Shown here: piece by piece, positions 16,414-25,284 of the stretch | Position numbering within the stretch: position 1 is the stretch's first letter | Layout of the letters: the number at the start of each line of letters is the position of its first letter | Assembly (NCBI GenBank): GCA_031269735.1 | Contig: JAISYS010000048.1 | Coordinates: forward strand, 1 to 36,865 | DNA from: Candidatus Endomicrobiellum cubanum | Lineage (GTDB): Bacteria; Elusimicrobiota; Endomicrobiia; Endomicrobiales; Endomicrobiaceae | DNA length: 36,865 bases | Direction of reading: 5' to 3' | Notes under the pieces: generated by a model | Told to the model about the DNA's origin: nothing | The model's database searches: none | What the model saw: the letters and a program-made list of their open reading frames with translations, nothing else | Position numbers and translations under genes: made by a program

Positions 16414-19400
16414 TTATAAATCTTGTTTATGAAGTTGTTCTTCTGTATAATCTATCATTCTCTTTTCAGGTCTTTTCGCAAGTCTTCTCAAAAATAATCT
16501 TAATTTATCCATATATTCAAAAATTGCAGGTACGACAATTAATGTAAGAACTGTAGAACTTATAACGCCTCCTATAACAACAATTCCCATACCTTTTCTA
16601 AACTGGCCTACTTCGCTAAGACCTAACGCTGTTGGTAACATCCCAGCTATAAGAGCAAAAGACGTCATAAGTATAGGACGAAGTCTTACTATGCCAGCCT
16701 TTATTATAGCGTCATCAATATTTAAGCCGTCTCTCATCTGCTGTTGGATATAGTCTACTAAAAGTATAGAGTTTTTTGCCACAATACCTAACAGCATTAT
16801 CATTCCAATAAGCGTAAACATATCTATTGGCTGCCTTACCATAAGTAGAGCCAAAAGCCCACCTATAATAGCTAAAGGAAGAGCTATCATAATTGTAAAT
16901 GGTGTAATAATAGACTCATATAAACTTGCAAGTACCATAAAAATAAATATAAGAGATAACCCCGCAGCAATGATAATACTCTTAAACATTTCCGCCATGT
17001 CTTCAGCATTTCCAAAAAGTCCAAACCGCACATGTTTCCATTGTTCTAGATTTTCAGGTTTTGACTTTTCTTCATTAAATATTCTAATAGCTTCTTTTTG
17101 TATTTCGTTTATTGTCCCGCCTGCTGCAAGATTACCCTCAACTGAAATATAACGTACTCTATCTTCTCTAAATATTTGAGTAGGCCCTTCAGCCATTTTT
17201 AGAGAAGCAACATTCTTTAACTTTACAAGCTTATTATTTACATTGTTTATATAAATAGCATCTAAATTTTGAGCGATATCCTGCTGGTCTTGAGCAAATC
17301 TAACTTTTATATCATACTCTAAACCATTATCTCTAAATTTACCTGCCAAGGCGCCATCTATCATGGCTCTTACTTCATTTCCTACAACAACAGAACTTAC
17401 ACCGTAATCTTCCATTTTTTTAGGGTCCATCTGTATTTGCACTTCGGGTTTGCCAATTTTATAGTTGGAATGCACGTCTACAAAATAAGGTATTTCTTTA
17501 AACCGTTTTATTAAAACTTGAGACACATCATACAAGACATCTATATTGTCTCCATTGAGTTCCATAATAAACTCGCTTTCCCCACCACCGCCAACACTCT
17601 GCCTCACTATGGAAACTTCCAATTCATCGCCAAACTTTTCTTTAAAAACTTCTCTAAGATAATCTTTCATTTGCGAACTTGAACGTGTTCTTTTAGAAAT
17701 ATTCTTGTTTTTCTTTTTACTAAAAAGCCCAAAAAATTCCCCTTTAGATTCTGCCGGAATCATTTTTACATATATGCTTGATTGACTTGCAAGGTTAGAA
17801 AACATTCCACTTTGCCCTACTGCCACAGAAACAAGCTCTATATTTGGATCGTTCATCAATATTTCCTCAACTTGTTTAGTATATCTATCCATTTGATCTA
17901 AAGAAGTGCCTGGCTTTGATTGCAAGTTAATATTAAACTCGCCCCATTCAGCAGCAGGCATAAAGGTAGCTTTTAAATATTTTTTTGCCACGCCAATAGT
18001 AAAGATAAATACAAACGCTGCAATTATAAGAGTCGTAAATTTCCAACTTATAGAAAAACGGTTCTTATTTTTACCAAATTCAAAATCTACAACTTTTGCT
18101 TTTACAATAAATAATATTAATTTTTTATATGCTCTCTCCAAAATGTTAAAACATACATTAAACCACTCTACTGTAAACCTTCTAAAAATTTTAATTATAA
18201 ATTCTTGAGGTTTACCTTTTTTTGCTTCTTTAGCATTATGGTCAGGAATCATATATGCTGAAAGTAAAGGAGCAATAGTTAAAGCGTCCAATATAGATAT
18301 GAACATTGCAAACACAACTGTTAAACCAAATTCTTTAAAAAATTGCCCCATAACACCACTTAAAAAAGCTACAGGCAAAAATACAGCAATCACAGTGCTT
18401 GTAGTGGCTATAACTGCTAAAGTAACCTCATTTGTTCCATCCAAAGCCGCTTTTATAGGATTTGATCCCTCTTCATAATGCCTAAAGATATTCTCTCTAA
18501 CAACAATAGCATCGTCAATCAAAAGACCAACAGCCAGCGATAAAGCCATTAAAGACAATACATTTAAGCTAAATCCAAATGCATACATAAAAACAAAAGA
18601 GCCTATTAAACTGTTTGGCAAAGAAAGCGCTGTAATAAAGGTTGAACGCCAACTAGCTAAAAATAAATAAACTACAATTATTGCAAGAAAAACGCCCTCA
18701 ATAATTGTGGATTTAACATTTTCTATGTTCATTCTTACGCCATGCGCAGAATCTGAAATCATAGTAAGCTGTGGTCGCCCATCATACTGTAAATACTTTT
18801 GATTGACTTCGGCAATCTTTTTCTTTATCCCATCTGATATTGCTACGTCGTTACCTTTTGCTTGTCTATAAATTTGCAAAAGAAGAGCAGGCTCAGAAGC
18901 AAAATTACCATTTTTTTTAATATCTATTCTTGCACGCGAAACTTCTTTTTCAACCCCATCCTCTACAGCAGCAACATCTCCAACTGTAACACGTCTATCA
19001 TTGCCTAAAAAATTTACAACAACATCGTTAATCTGAGCAACAGATCTAAATTCCCCCAAAGTTCTAAATTCTATTTCGTTTGCACCTCTGTTTACTTTTC
19101 CAGCAGGGATATTTAAAGAATTAGATTTAATTTTTGCTGCAAGAGATGTAAGAGTGAGCTCATAATTTTTAAGTTTGTTCTTATCTGCATTAATATGTAT
19201 TTCTCTTTTTTGTCCACCAATAATGTTTATCTGCGACACTCCAGAAACTTGAGCTAAATCTTTAGAAACTACATCGTCTGCAAAATCATACATCTGTTTA
19301 GGTGTAAGACCCTTTGCCTTCAAACTGATAGTTCCTATAGGAAGACTGTTAATATCTGCCTTCATTATTACTGGTTCTTTTATATCGTCAGGTAAGTCAA

Positions 19401-19749
19401 GTCTAATTTGCCCGACTTTGTCTCTAACTTCTTGAGTTGCAATGTCAGGATTTTTTGAAAGTTGGAATTCACAAAAAACTACAGACATATTATCTTGATT
19501 TATTGAACTGACGTGTTTTAAAGCGGAAACACCACTGACTGCATCTTCTATAGGTTTTGAAACAAGCTGTTCAATTTCAGCTACACCTGCACCAGGGTAA
19601 GAAGTCATAATTAAAACATATGGAAATTCCACATCAGGGAACATTCTCACGCTAAGTTTATTTAAAGAAACAGCTCCCAAAATTACAAACACCATAAGCA
19701 ACGCTATTATAAAAGTCGGGCGTTTAATTGCTATTTTTGCTAAATTCAT
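16414..19749 (-). CDS. RND-family efflux pump inner-membrane permease
   Basis: An 1111-residue AcrB/HAE1-type proton-driven transporter. It shows the family layout: a first membrane helix at about 10-28 (FIIALLMVFVILGAVSL), a large periplasmic loop with porter subdomains starting at RMFPDVEFPYV, a first helix bundle, a second periplasmic loop, and a final bundle. Proton-relay residues are kept: LAVGLLIDDAIVVREN in TM4 (Asp-Asp) and LLGIVAKNSILLVDYI in TM10 (Lys). Length is somewhat above AcrB because of a Lys-rich insertion around residues 680-700 (FFGLFSKKKNKNISKRTRSS) in the second periplasmic half. The start has SD AGAGGAT. tolC lies directly upstream, but a periplasmic adaptor (MFP) is missing from this locus. 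Substrate cannot be told from sequence. Confidence 0.95.
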   Translation of the reverse strand: MNLAKIAIKRPTFIIALLMVFVILGAVSLNKLSVRMFPDVEFPYVLIMTSYPGAGVAEIEQLVSKPIEDAVSGVSALKHVSSINQDNMSVVFCEFQLSKNPDIATQEVRDKVGQIRLDLPDDIKEPVIMKADINSLPIGTISLKAKGLTPKQMYDFADDVVSKDLAQVSGVSQINIIGGQKREIHINADKNKLKNYELTLTSLAAKIKSNSLNIPAGKVNRGANEIEFRTLGEFRSVAQINDVVVNFLGNDRRVTVGDVAAVEDGVEKEVSRARIDIKKNGNFASEPALLLQIYRQAKGNDVAISDGIKKKIAEVNQKYLQYDGRPQLTMISDSAHGVRMNIENVKSTIIEGVFLAIIVVYLFLASWRSTFITALSLPNSLIGSFVFMYAFGFSLNVLSLMALSLAVGLLIDDAIVVRENIFRHYEEGSNPIKAALDGTNEVTLAVIATTSTVIAVFLPVAFLSGVMGQFFKEFGLTVVFAMFISILDALTIAPLLSAYMIPDHNAKEAKKGKPQEFIIKIFRRFTVEWFNVCFNILERAYKKLILFIVKAKVVDFEFGKNKNRFSISWKFTTLIIAAFVFIFTIGVAKKYLKATFMPAAEWGEFNINLQSKPGTSLDQMDRYTKQVEEILMNDPNIELVSVAVGQSGMFSNLASQSSIYVKMIPAESKGEFFGLFSKKKNKNISKRTRSSSQMKDYLREVFKEKFGDELEVSIVRQSVGGGGESEFIMELNGDNIDVLYDVSQVLIKRFKEIPYFVDVHSNYKIGKPEVQIQMDPKKMEDYGVSSVVVGNEVRAMIDGALAGKFRDNGLEYDIKVRFAQDQQDIAQNLDAIYINNVNNKLVKLKNVASLKMAEGPTQIFREDRVRYISVEGNLAAGGTINEIQKEAIRIFNEEKSKPENLEQWKHVRFGLFGNAEDMAEMFKSIIIAAGLSLIFIFMVLASLYESIITPFTIMIALPLAIIGGLLALLMVRQPIDMFTLIGMIMLLGIVAKNSILLVDYIQQQMRDGLNIDDAIIKAGIVRLRPILMTSFALIAGMLPTALGLSEVGQFRKGMGIVVIGGVISSTVLTLIVVPAIFEYMDKLRLFLRRLAKRPEKRMIDYTEEQLHKQDL

Positions 19750-19778
19750 TATATTATCCTCTAAACTTTAATTTACTT

Positions 19779-21206
19779 TTACTTATTGTAATTATAAAAT
19801 GCTTTTACTGTCTCAGATATTCTAATAAGCTCCAAAATACTTCCAAGAACATTTAGCGTAGCGTCATCTAAAGCTTGTTCTGTCTGTAAAACTAAATAAG
19901 TTGTAGTTCTGCCTGTTTTTAATAATTTTTCATCTTCTTGTTTTCTTTGTTTTTGTATTTGTTCTATTTCTACAGCAAGAGTATTTTTTAATTTTGCATC
20001 ATTCCAATCATCTAAAAATTGCTGCCAATCATTATTCTCTTTAATGGATAATGATTCTGCTTTTTTTTGAGCTGAAATCTTTGCTGCTTCGTAGCCTTGA
20101 CTTAATATCCCTCTTAATTTAAAGTTTAAAGGCAAACTATACTTTAATCCTATCGAATATGAAGGTTTTTTGGCTTTTGTTAAATCATCTTGAACAATAT
20201 CAAGCTTAGTGCTTACACTATTAAGAGCATATTGTCCACTCAAAACTAAATCGGCTCCACTAGTCTTTTTATTTGCTATTTGATCATACATAGCACTGTT
20301 TACATCTTCTAAACTAGAAAGAACATCCAGTCTTGTACAATTTTTTTCTGGTTCGTAATCACTATTAAAAGATTCCCCTTTTTCTTCAAACTTTTCAACG
20401 GCATATTTAATATTCACATCTGCAATAGCCAAAAACTGATTTACCACTCTGTTTGCTTTATTTTCTTGTTCACAAGCAATTTTTAAATTCAAATTGCCAA
20501 GCTTTACTGCTGCTTGAGATTGCAAAATATCTGCCTTTTCTGCTAAGTCCATACTAAATCTTTTTTGGTTCCAGTCCAAAATTTTTTGTACTCTATTTAA
20601 AGCATTCTTCCTAAAATCTACAACCGTTTTTGCATAAGATAAATTCCAATAAGCCATTTTTGCATTAAGTAAAAGGCTTTGTTTTTGATACTCCAGCAAA
20701 TACAAAGCAGCCTTTGCGGTAGCTCTAGACTTTGCAATAGAGGCTTTTGTAGAAGCACCATTTATGTCTTTTAATAACGACTGCTCTAATTTCACAAACG
20801 GAGCAACATCAATAGTGCCAAGATCTTCATCTTTATCTGCAATTTTATAGTTACTCTGAGAACCGTTTAACCCAACAGAAACTTGAGTACCAAAGCCAAA
20901 CATCTTATTTATAGCTGCATCACAAGCAAATTTCTCTAGCTCGTCAGGTATAAGATCTAAAGAAAGAGGCCTTTTACTCTTATCGTCAGCATAATTAACT
21001 CCTGCATTTAAAGAATACGAATACGCCATTTCTAATTGAGCAAGTTTTCCCTTAACCGCATCAATGTTTGATTGTATAGACTGTAACTCACTATTATTTT
21101 TTAAAACTAAATTTAAATAATTGTCCAAATTTAAAACATCTGCATATACACTTGCTGCAAAACAATAACACAAAAAAATAACTACTACTCTTACAATCTT
21201 GTTCAT
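19779..21206 (-). CDS. TolC-family outer-membrane efflux protein
   Basis: A 475-residue outer-membrane channel. A signal peptide (MNKIVRVVVIFLCYCFAASVYA, likely cut before DVLNL) is followed by two OEP repeats of long helices: LDNYLNLVLKNNSELQSIQSNIDAVKGKL in the first half, and QGYEAAKISAQKKAESLSIKENNDW near the end. A long strand-rich segment (about 100-145) may be barrel. It starts with AGGAG 10 bases ahead and ends 30 bases before the RND permease, so the two form a transcription unit. The usual adaptor gene between or before them is absent. Its substrate follows the pump and is unknown. Confidence 0.92.
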   Translation of the reverse strand: MNKIVRVVVIFLCYCFAASVYADVLNLDNYLNLVLKNNSELQSIQSNIDAVKGKLAQLEMAYSYSLNAGVNYADDKSKRPLSLDLIPDELEKFACDAAINKMFGFGTQVSVGLNGSQSNYKIADKDEDLGTIDVAPFVKLEQSLLKDINGASTKASIAKSRATAKAALYLLEYQKQSLLLNAKMAYWNLSYAKTVVDFRKNALNRVQKILDWNQKRFSMDLAEKADILQSQAAVKLGNLNLKIACEQENKANRVVNQFLAIADVNIKYAVEKFEEKGESFNSDYEPEKNCTRLDVLSSLEDVNSAMYDQIANKKTSGADLVLSGQYALNSVSTKLDIVQDDLTKAKKPSYSIGLKYSLPLNFKLRGILSQGYEAAKISAQKKAESLSIKENNDWQQFLDDWNDAKLKNTLAVEIEQIQKQRKQEDEKLLKTGRTTTYLVLQTEQALDDATLNVLGSILELIRISETVKAFYNYNK

Positions 21207-21268
21207 TTACTTACATCTCCTATTCATAAAAACTAATTTAAGGATTTCTCTAAAAAACCTAACTCTAA

Positions 21269-21351
21269 CCTGACTTGACCTTTTGGATTCCCCCTTTCCA
21301 TCTTTTTTATGAGTGTTTTTTCCTTTTTTTCGTTAAAGCGGTCAAGTCAGG
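21269..21351. repeat. 12-bp perfect inverted repeat spanning the end of rlmD
   Basis: CCTGACTTGACC (21269-21280) and GGTCAAGTCAGG (21340-21351) are exact inverted copies with 59 bases between. CTCTAAC flanks both arms as a direct repeat. The right arm encodes the last residues of RlmD. The transcript could fold into a long-loop hairpin. Confidence 0.6.
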
Positions 21352-22695
21352 CTCTAACGCTACCACGACCTCGACATGACTAGTGTGCGCAAATACATCG
21401 ACAAGTACAATTTCTGTCAAATTGTACTTGCCACTTTCAATAATAATTTGTAAGTCTCTTCCTAAAGTAGAAGGATTACAAGAGACATAAACAATTCTTT
21501 TTGCTTTTGAAAAAAGCAAAAAATTAATGACTTTTTCTGTAAGCCCAGCACGAGGGGGGTCAACAACTACCAAGTCAAAGTTATACTCTGTTGTATCCAC
21601 CCAATCCTGACAACTAGCAACAAAAAATTGAGCATTATTGATATTGTTTAATATCAAATTTTCTTTTGCAATTGCAATTGCCTCGGGTATTATATCTACA
21701 CCTACTACTTCTTTAACACTACAAGCTACAGATAAACCTATAGTACCCGTCCCACAATACAAATCCAATAATGTATCATGTTTGGAAGGTTTTAAAAGTT
21801 TTAACACCTGATTATACAAAATTTCCGTGCCTTTTGAGCTTGTTTGAAAGAAAGAAAAAGGTGAAATGTTAAAGTAGAAATCTTTACTGCCAACGTTAAG
21901 TTTTTCTCTTATACAAGGCTTTCCATGCAATAAAATAAGTTTATTTACAACTACAGCATCTGACCTTCTAGAATTTATAGTCCAGTACAAACTATCAACA
22001 AAAACTGAAAGCTCATTTACAATAGGTCTTAATACATCTTGCCCCATTGTAGATTCATTTGTCACTATATTTACAAGAAGTTGGTTATTGTTTTGAGCTT
22101 TACGCAAAACTACATGTCTAAAAAAACCTTCATGTTTTTTATTGTCATAAGCAAACAGTTTACTTTCTTTAGCAAAATGTTTAACAATATCTACAACTTT
22201 AATAAAATCTTTGTCACATATATAGCAAGGTGGAACTGGGACATACTTATTGAAATTTCCTTTCTCATGAAGTCCTAAGTCTACAGTGCCCCTACTGTTA
22301 AAAAAACTGAATTCCATTTTATTTCTATAATACCATTGTAAAGGACTTGGTATTATCGTAGAAATATTTAAATCTGTAAAGCTTAAAAGTTCTTTTAAAT
22401 ACTCTTGTTTTAGAATTAATTGATTTTCGTAAGACAGGTTCTGGAAATAACACCCTCCGCAAATACCAAAAGAACTGCATCTAGGATTAATTCTATCTTT
22501 AGATTCTAAAACAATGCTCTTTAAAATACCATCTCTATAAGTTTTTTTGTCTCTTACAACTAACACTTCTGCAGTCTCTTTTGGCAAGAGCCAGTCTGTA
22601 AACAAGACTAAACCATCTTCACATCTGCAAAGAGATCGCCCAGGAAAAACAATTTTCTCACAAACGACATTTATAATCTGATTTTTTAAGGACAT
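21307..22695 (-). CDS. rlmD: 23S rRNA (uracil-5-)-methyltransferase, RlmD/RumA type
   Basis: A 462-residue SAM-dependent methyltransferase that makes m5U in 23S rRNA or possibly tRNA; the paralogues of this family are hard to separate. The N-terminal RNA-binding part (about 1-75) has TRAM-like features. An iron-sulfur cluster is indicated by PRCSSFGICGGC (three Cys) plus the Cys in PPCYICD. The C-terminal domain has LLDLYCGTGTIGLS for SAM binding, VVDPPRAGL, and VSCNPSTLGRDL containing the catalytic Cys. Length is normal. It overlaps the response regulator upstream by 10 bases. The last 10 codons (ALTKKRKKHS) are Lys-rich and overlap one arm of a 12-bp inverted repeat. Confidence 0.92.
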   Translation of the reverse strand: MSLKNQIINVVCEKIVFPGRSLCRCEDGLVLFTDWLLPKETAEVLVVRDKKTYRDGILKSIVLESKDRINPRCSSFGICGGCYFQNLSYENQLILKQEYLKELLSFTDLNISTIIPSPLQWYYRNKMEFSFFNSRGTVDLGLHEKGNFNKYVPVPPCYICDKDFIKVVDIVKHFAKESKLFAYDNKKHEGFFRHVVLRKAQNNNQLLVNIVTNESTMGQDVLRPIVNELSVFVDSLYWTINSRRSDAVVVNKLILLHGKPCIREKLNVGSKDFYFNISPFSFFQTSSKGTEILYNQVLKLLKPSKHDTLLDLYCGTGTIGLSVACSVKEVVGVDIIPEAIAIAKENLILNNINNAQFFVASCQDWVDTTEYNFDLVVVDPPRAGLTEKVINFLLFSKAKRIVYVSCNPSTLGRDLQIIIESGKYNLTEIVLVDVFAHTSHVEVVVALEPDLTALTKKRKKHS

Positions 22696-23648
22696 GAATT
22701 TACTTCTTTCAAAGACTTTATCTCCTCTTTTGCAGCTTCTAAATCTAAAAGAGTGGCTTGTAATTCTACAATTTTAGCCTCTAACTTCTCATATAGTTTA
22801 GTATTGTTAATAGATTGAACCATTTGGGAAACAAAAACTAAAATATTTCTCAAATCTGACTGTGTAAATATGACATCATCAGAAGTCTTTGTGAATACTA
22901 AATAACCAATTATTTCCCAGATAAAAACCATCGGATAAACTAAAACGCTTTTAACTTCTGTTGTAGAGTCAAATATATCAGAGAATTTTTCTGTTATATC
23001 ACTACTATTGATAATTAAAGGCTCATAATTACCTGATTTTCCTTGATGAATTTTAGAAACAAAAATTTCCAATTTTCTTCTATAAACATCAAATATAGGG
23101 ATAGAAGACGCTGCTAAATACATTTGTTTTTTCGTATCTTCTAAAAAAATTGAAACATCGTTTGATGAAATCGCATTCTTAAGAAGAGATATAAAAACTG
23201 GAAAAAGCTCTTCTAATTTTACGCTTGAAAATATAGCAGTTGAACTTTCGTATAAGGCTAAAAGTATTTTAAGTTCCCTTTTTTCCATAGCTTTTTCTAC
23301 TAGAGCAGAAAGTTCATCTATGTTAAAAGGTTTTTGAACAAAATCGTAAGCTCCACTACGCATAGCATATAATGCATTGTCCATAGTAGCATGCCCTGTC
23401 ATTATTACAACTTCCGTTTCTGGAGATTTATCTTTTATAGTTTTTAAAAGAGTAATACCGTCAACTTTGGGCATTTTTATGTCAGAAACCACTACATTGA
23501 TTTTGTTGGAAGTAATTTTTGATATTGCGTCTTGCCCATCAACAGCAAACAAAACATCATAGCCCAAACTTACAAACTCTTGAATCAAGAGATCTCTTAT
23601 AGCTTGCTCATCATCAACAACTAGAATCTTACCCTTGCTTACAGACAT
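22686..23648 (-). CDS. Response regulator with REC and GAF-like domains, no DNA-binding output
   Basis: A 320-residue protein. REC domain (about 5-120): ILVVDDEQAIRDLLIQ acidic pocket, VVVSDIKMPKVDG with the phosphoacceptor Asp, VIMTGHATM with Thr, and DFVQKPF with Lys, all conserved. A second domain (about 135-275) looks like a degenerate GAF (LFPVFISLLKNAISSNDVSIFLED, VLVYPMVFIWEIIGYLVF). The C-terminus is a coiled coil (YEKLEAKIVELQATLLDLEAAKEE). No helix-turn-helix, ATPase or cyclase domain follows, so it likely acts through protein contacts or dimerisation. No sensor kinase is in the window. SD AGAGG supports the start. It overlaps rlmD, and yajQ lies just upstream. Confidence 0.88.
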   Translation of the reverse strand: MSVSKGKILVVDDEQAIRDLLIQEFVSLGYDVLFAVDGQDAISKITSNKINVVVSDIKMPKVDGITLLKTIKDKSPETEVVIMTGHATMDNALYAMRSGAYDFVQKPFNIDELSALVEKAMEKRELKILLALYESSTAIFSSVKLEELFPVFISLLKNAISSNDVSIFLEDTKKQMYLAASSIPIFDVYRRKLEIFVSKIHQGKSGNYEPLIINSSDITEKFSDIFDSTTEVKSVLVYPMVFIWEIIGYLVFTKTSDDVIFTQSDLRNILVFVSQMVQSINNTKLYEKLEAKIVELQATLLDLEAAKEEIKSLKEVNSCP

Positions 23649-23661
23649 TTTTCACCTCTTA

Positions 23662-24159
23662 TTATCTATAATTAGTAAACTGTAAAGGCAAAGAAAAAGA
23701 AACTTCTTTTAAATAAGCTATTACCTGCTGTAAGTCGTCTTTTTTGGGAGAAGTCACTTTTACTTTTGAGCTATCTATTTGTGTCTGGACTTTTATTTTA
23801 GAATCTCTGATAAGTTTTGATAACTCTTTTGCTTTATCTGAAGGAAGTCCAGAAACAATTTCAGCAACCTGCCTAATATACCCTTCAAAAGCTTTTTCTT
23901 GAGTTTTATAATTTAAAGACTTTATAGAAACACCCCTTTTTGCAAAACGACCCTCTAACATATCTTTTAAAGCTTTCATTTTATAATCGTCATCTGCAAC
24001 AAGTGTAATCTTTTTATCATTTTTATTTAACTCTATAGAAGATTTACTCCCTTTAAAGTCAAATCTATTTGAAAGTTCTTTTTGCGCTTGGTTAACAGCA
24101 TTTTCAACTTCCATCATATTTACTTCAGAAACAATATCAAAAGAAAATTTATCAGCCAT
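23662..24159 (-). CDS. yajQ: YajQ-family nucleotide-binding protein
   Basis: A 165-residue protein of the YajQ family, which is made of two ferredoxin-like domains and binds nucleotides; some homologues bind cyclic di-GMP. Seen: FSFDIVSEVNMMEVENAVNQ at the N-terminus, SNRFDFKGSKSSIELN, GVSIKSLNYKTQEKA and the tail KDDLQQVIAYLKEVSFSLPLQFTNYR, the typical family ending. Length and end are complete. SD GGAGAA supports the ATG. A tiny membrane ORF lies 20 bases upstream and may share the transcript. A c-di-GMP role here is not shown by the sequence. Confidence 0.95.
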   Translation of the reverse strand: MADKFSFDIVSEVNMMEVENAVNQAQKELSNRFDFKGSKSSIELNKNDKKITLVADDDYKMKALKDMLEGRFAKRGVSIKSLNYKTQEKAFEGYIRQVAEIVSGLPSDKAKELSKLIRDSKIKVQTQIDSSKVKVTSPKKDDLQQVIAYLKEVSFSLPLQFTNYR

Positions 24160-24179
24160 TTCAATTCTCCAAAAATAAT

Positions 24180-24278
24180 CTATTTAACATTACCTTTTAT
24201 AATTATATACACAAAGAAAAAAATGAAAAACAACATAAAAACATACGCTGGCCAATCTGACACAAAATCAATGTACAT
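24180..24278 (-). CDS. 32-residue single-span membrane peptide
   Basis: A strong SD, GGAGG, sits 5 bases before an ATG that opens MYIDFVSDWPAYVFMLFF, then a run of Ile/Phe/Val and Tyr (residues 12-27), then KGNVK and TAG. The layout is a short acidic N-terminus with a Trp-Pro, one transmembrane helix and a basic C-terminal end, which would place the C-terminus in the cytoplasm by the positive-inside rule. It lies 20 bases upstream of yajQ on the same strand. The strong SD, the proper start and the charge pattern support a real gene; the low complexity and the short length are the doubt. No family is recognised. Confidence 0.55.
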   Translation of the reverse strand: MYIDFVSDWPAYVFMLFFIFFFVYIIIKGNVK

Positions 24279-24338
24279 TTATTCCTCCTATGCCAATATT
24301 TAAAATGATTTGTATTGTACTTTTTTTTATATTCTGTA

Positions 24339-25222
24339 TCAAGAATTTGTTTGGACCCACTCAGAAAGTTCTTTTTTAGAATGAGACCAATCTATTTCGT
24401 TTTGTTGCTCCATATTACAGTATCGACAAAACGAAGGAGCATGAGATAAAATCTAATATCTCATCAATACTGTTTGCTTTATATATGTCAATATAATCAT
24501 CTTGGCTAACACTAAAACTCTGACCAAAATATTCATTTAATATTTCTATGTAGGGTATGGTGCGGCAAATATAAAGCTTTCCATCTTTTAATTGATACAG
24601 CTGTTAGATTGTCCGCACAACCTAAAACTTTTCTCTGCGTCTTGAAAACCATTAACATCTAGTTTCATGGCAGACCATTCAAGTTTGCCCTCCCTTTCTA
24701 TCATTCCATTCGAAGAAGCATATGTTATTTTCACACCATAAGATTTTGAAAGTGAATTAATTGCTTCCATATCTAAACTTATAGGATAATGACTAATGTA
24801 AATTTGTACTTTATTTTGTCTACAACTTTCCCAAAAATCTTTAGTCTATTTCAATAATAATATTCCATTTGTAATAATAGATAATCCTGCTGCCTTAAAA
24901 TTCATCCTTGCAGTATAAAAAATTCACACAAATTAGAATGTAATAATGGTTCTCCACCCAAAAAATTAACATCTTCCACCTTGCCATTTGATAGCAGGGC
25001 AAGTCTTTGACAATCATTTTTGAATTGCGCTAAATCAAGGTAATATTCTTTAGATAATGGAGAAAAATGACTACAGCTCTTACAATTTAAATTACAATGG
25101 TCCGTAATATGCACTTCAAATTTTAATGTTTTTCTTTTCTGCAGACCATATTTTACTTTTCTATTTGCTAGAAATTGACGTCTAAATAAAATTACCCAAT
25201 TAGGGATAAATTTCTTTAACAT
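24339..25222 (-). pseudogene. Radical SAM protein, decayed (at least three frameshifts and one stop)
   Basis: The first ORF (25222-24902) begins MLKKFIPNWVILFRRQ and holds the radical SAM core start FEVHITDHCNLNCKSCSH with the CxxxCxxC iron-sulfur motif, and VNFLGGEPLLH. The reading then breaks near 24902 into another frame (NFKAAGLSIITNGILLLK, an in-frame TAG at about 24847, then KDFWESCRQNKVQIYISHYP and MEAINSLSKSYGVK...), breaks again near 24588 (continuing LKDGKLYICRTIPYIEILNE), and again near 24450 into a last frame with APSFCRYCNMEQQNE that ends at 24341. The pieces read in order as a complete Cys-rich radical SAM protein with a C-terminal C..C cluster region. Several independent lesions make a sequencing artefact unlikely. 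Former function is unknown; such proteins often sit near surface-polysaccharide or peptide-modification genes. Confidence 0.85.
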
Positions 25223-25284
25223 TCCTTCGTATTTCTATGCATTTACAGTTCTCCAAAAATATCATTTATAAGTACCTAGAAACC

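Noticed and set aside
24082-24303. 73-codon plus-strand ORF over the yajQ start
   Set aside because: It is antisense to the yajQ start and to the tiny membrane ORF, lacks an SD and has low-complexity Lys/Asn content.
24902-25222. 106-codon radical SAM ORF as a functional small protein
   Set aside because: It stops soon after the GGEP motif, before most of the barrel, and the missing part follows in other frames.
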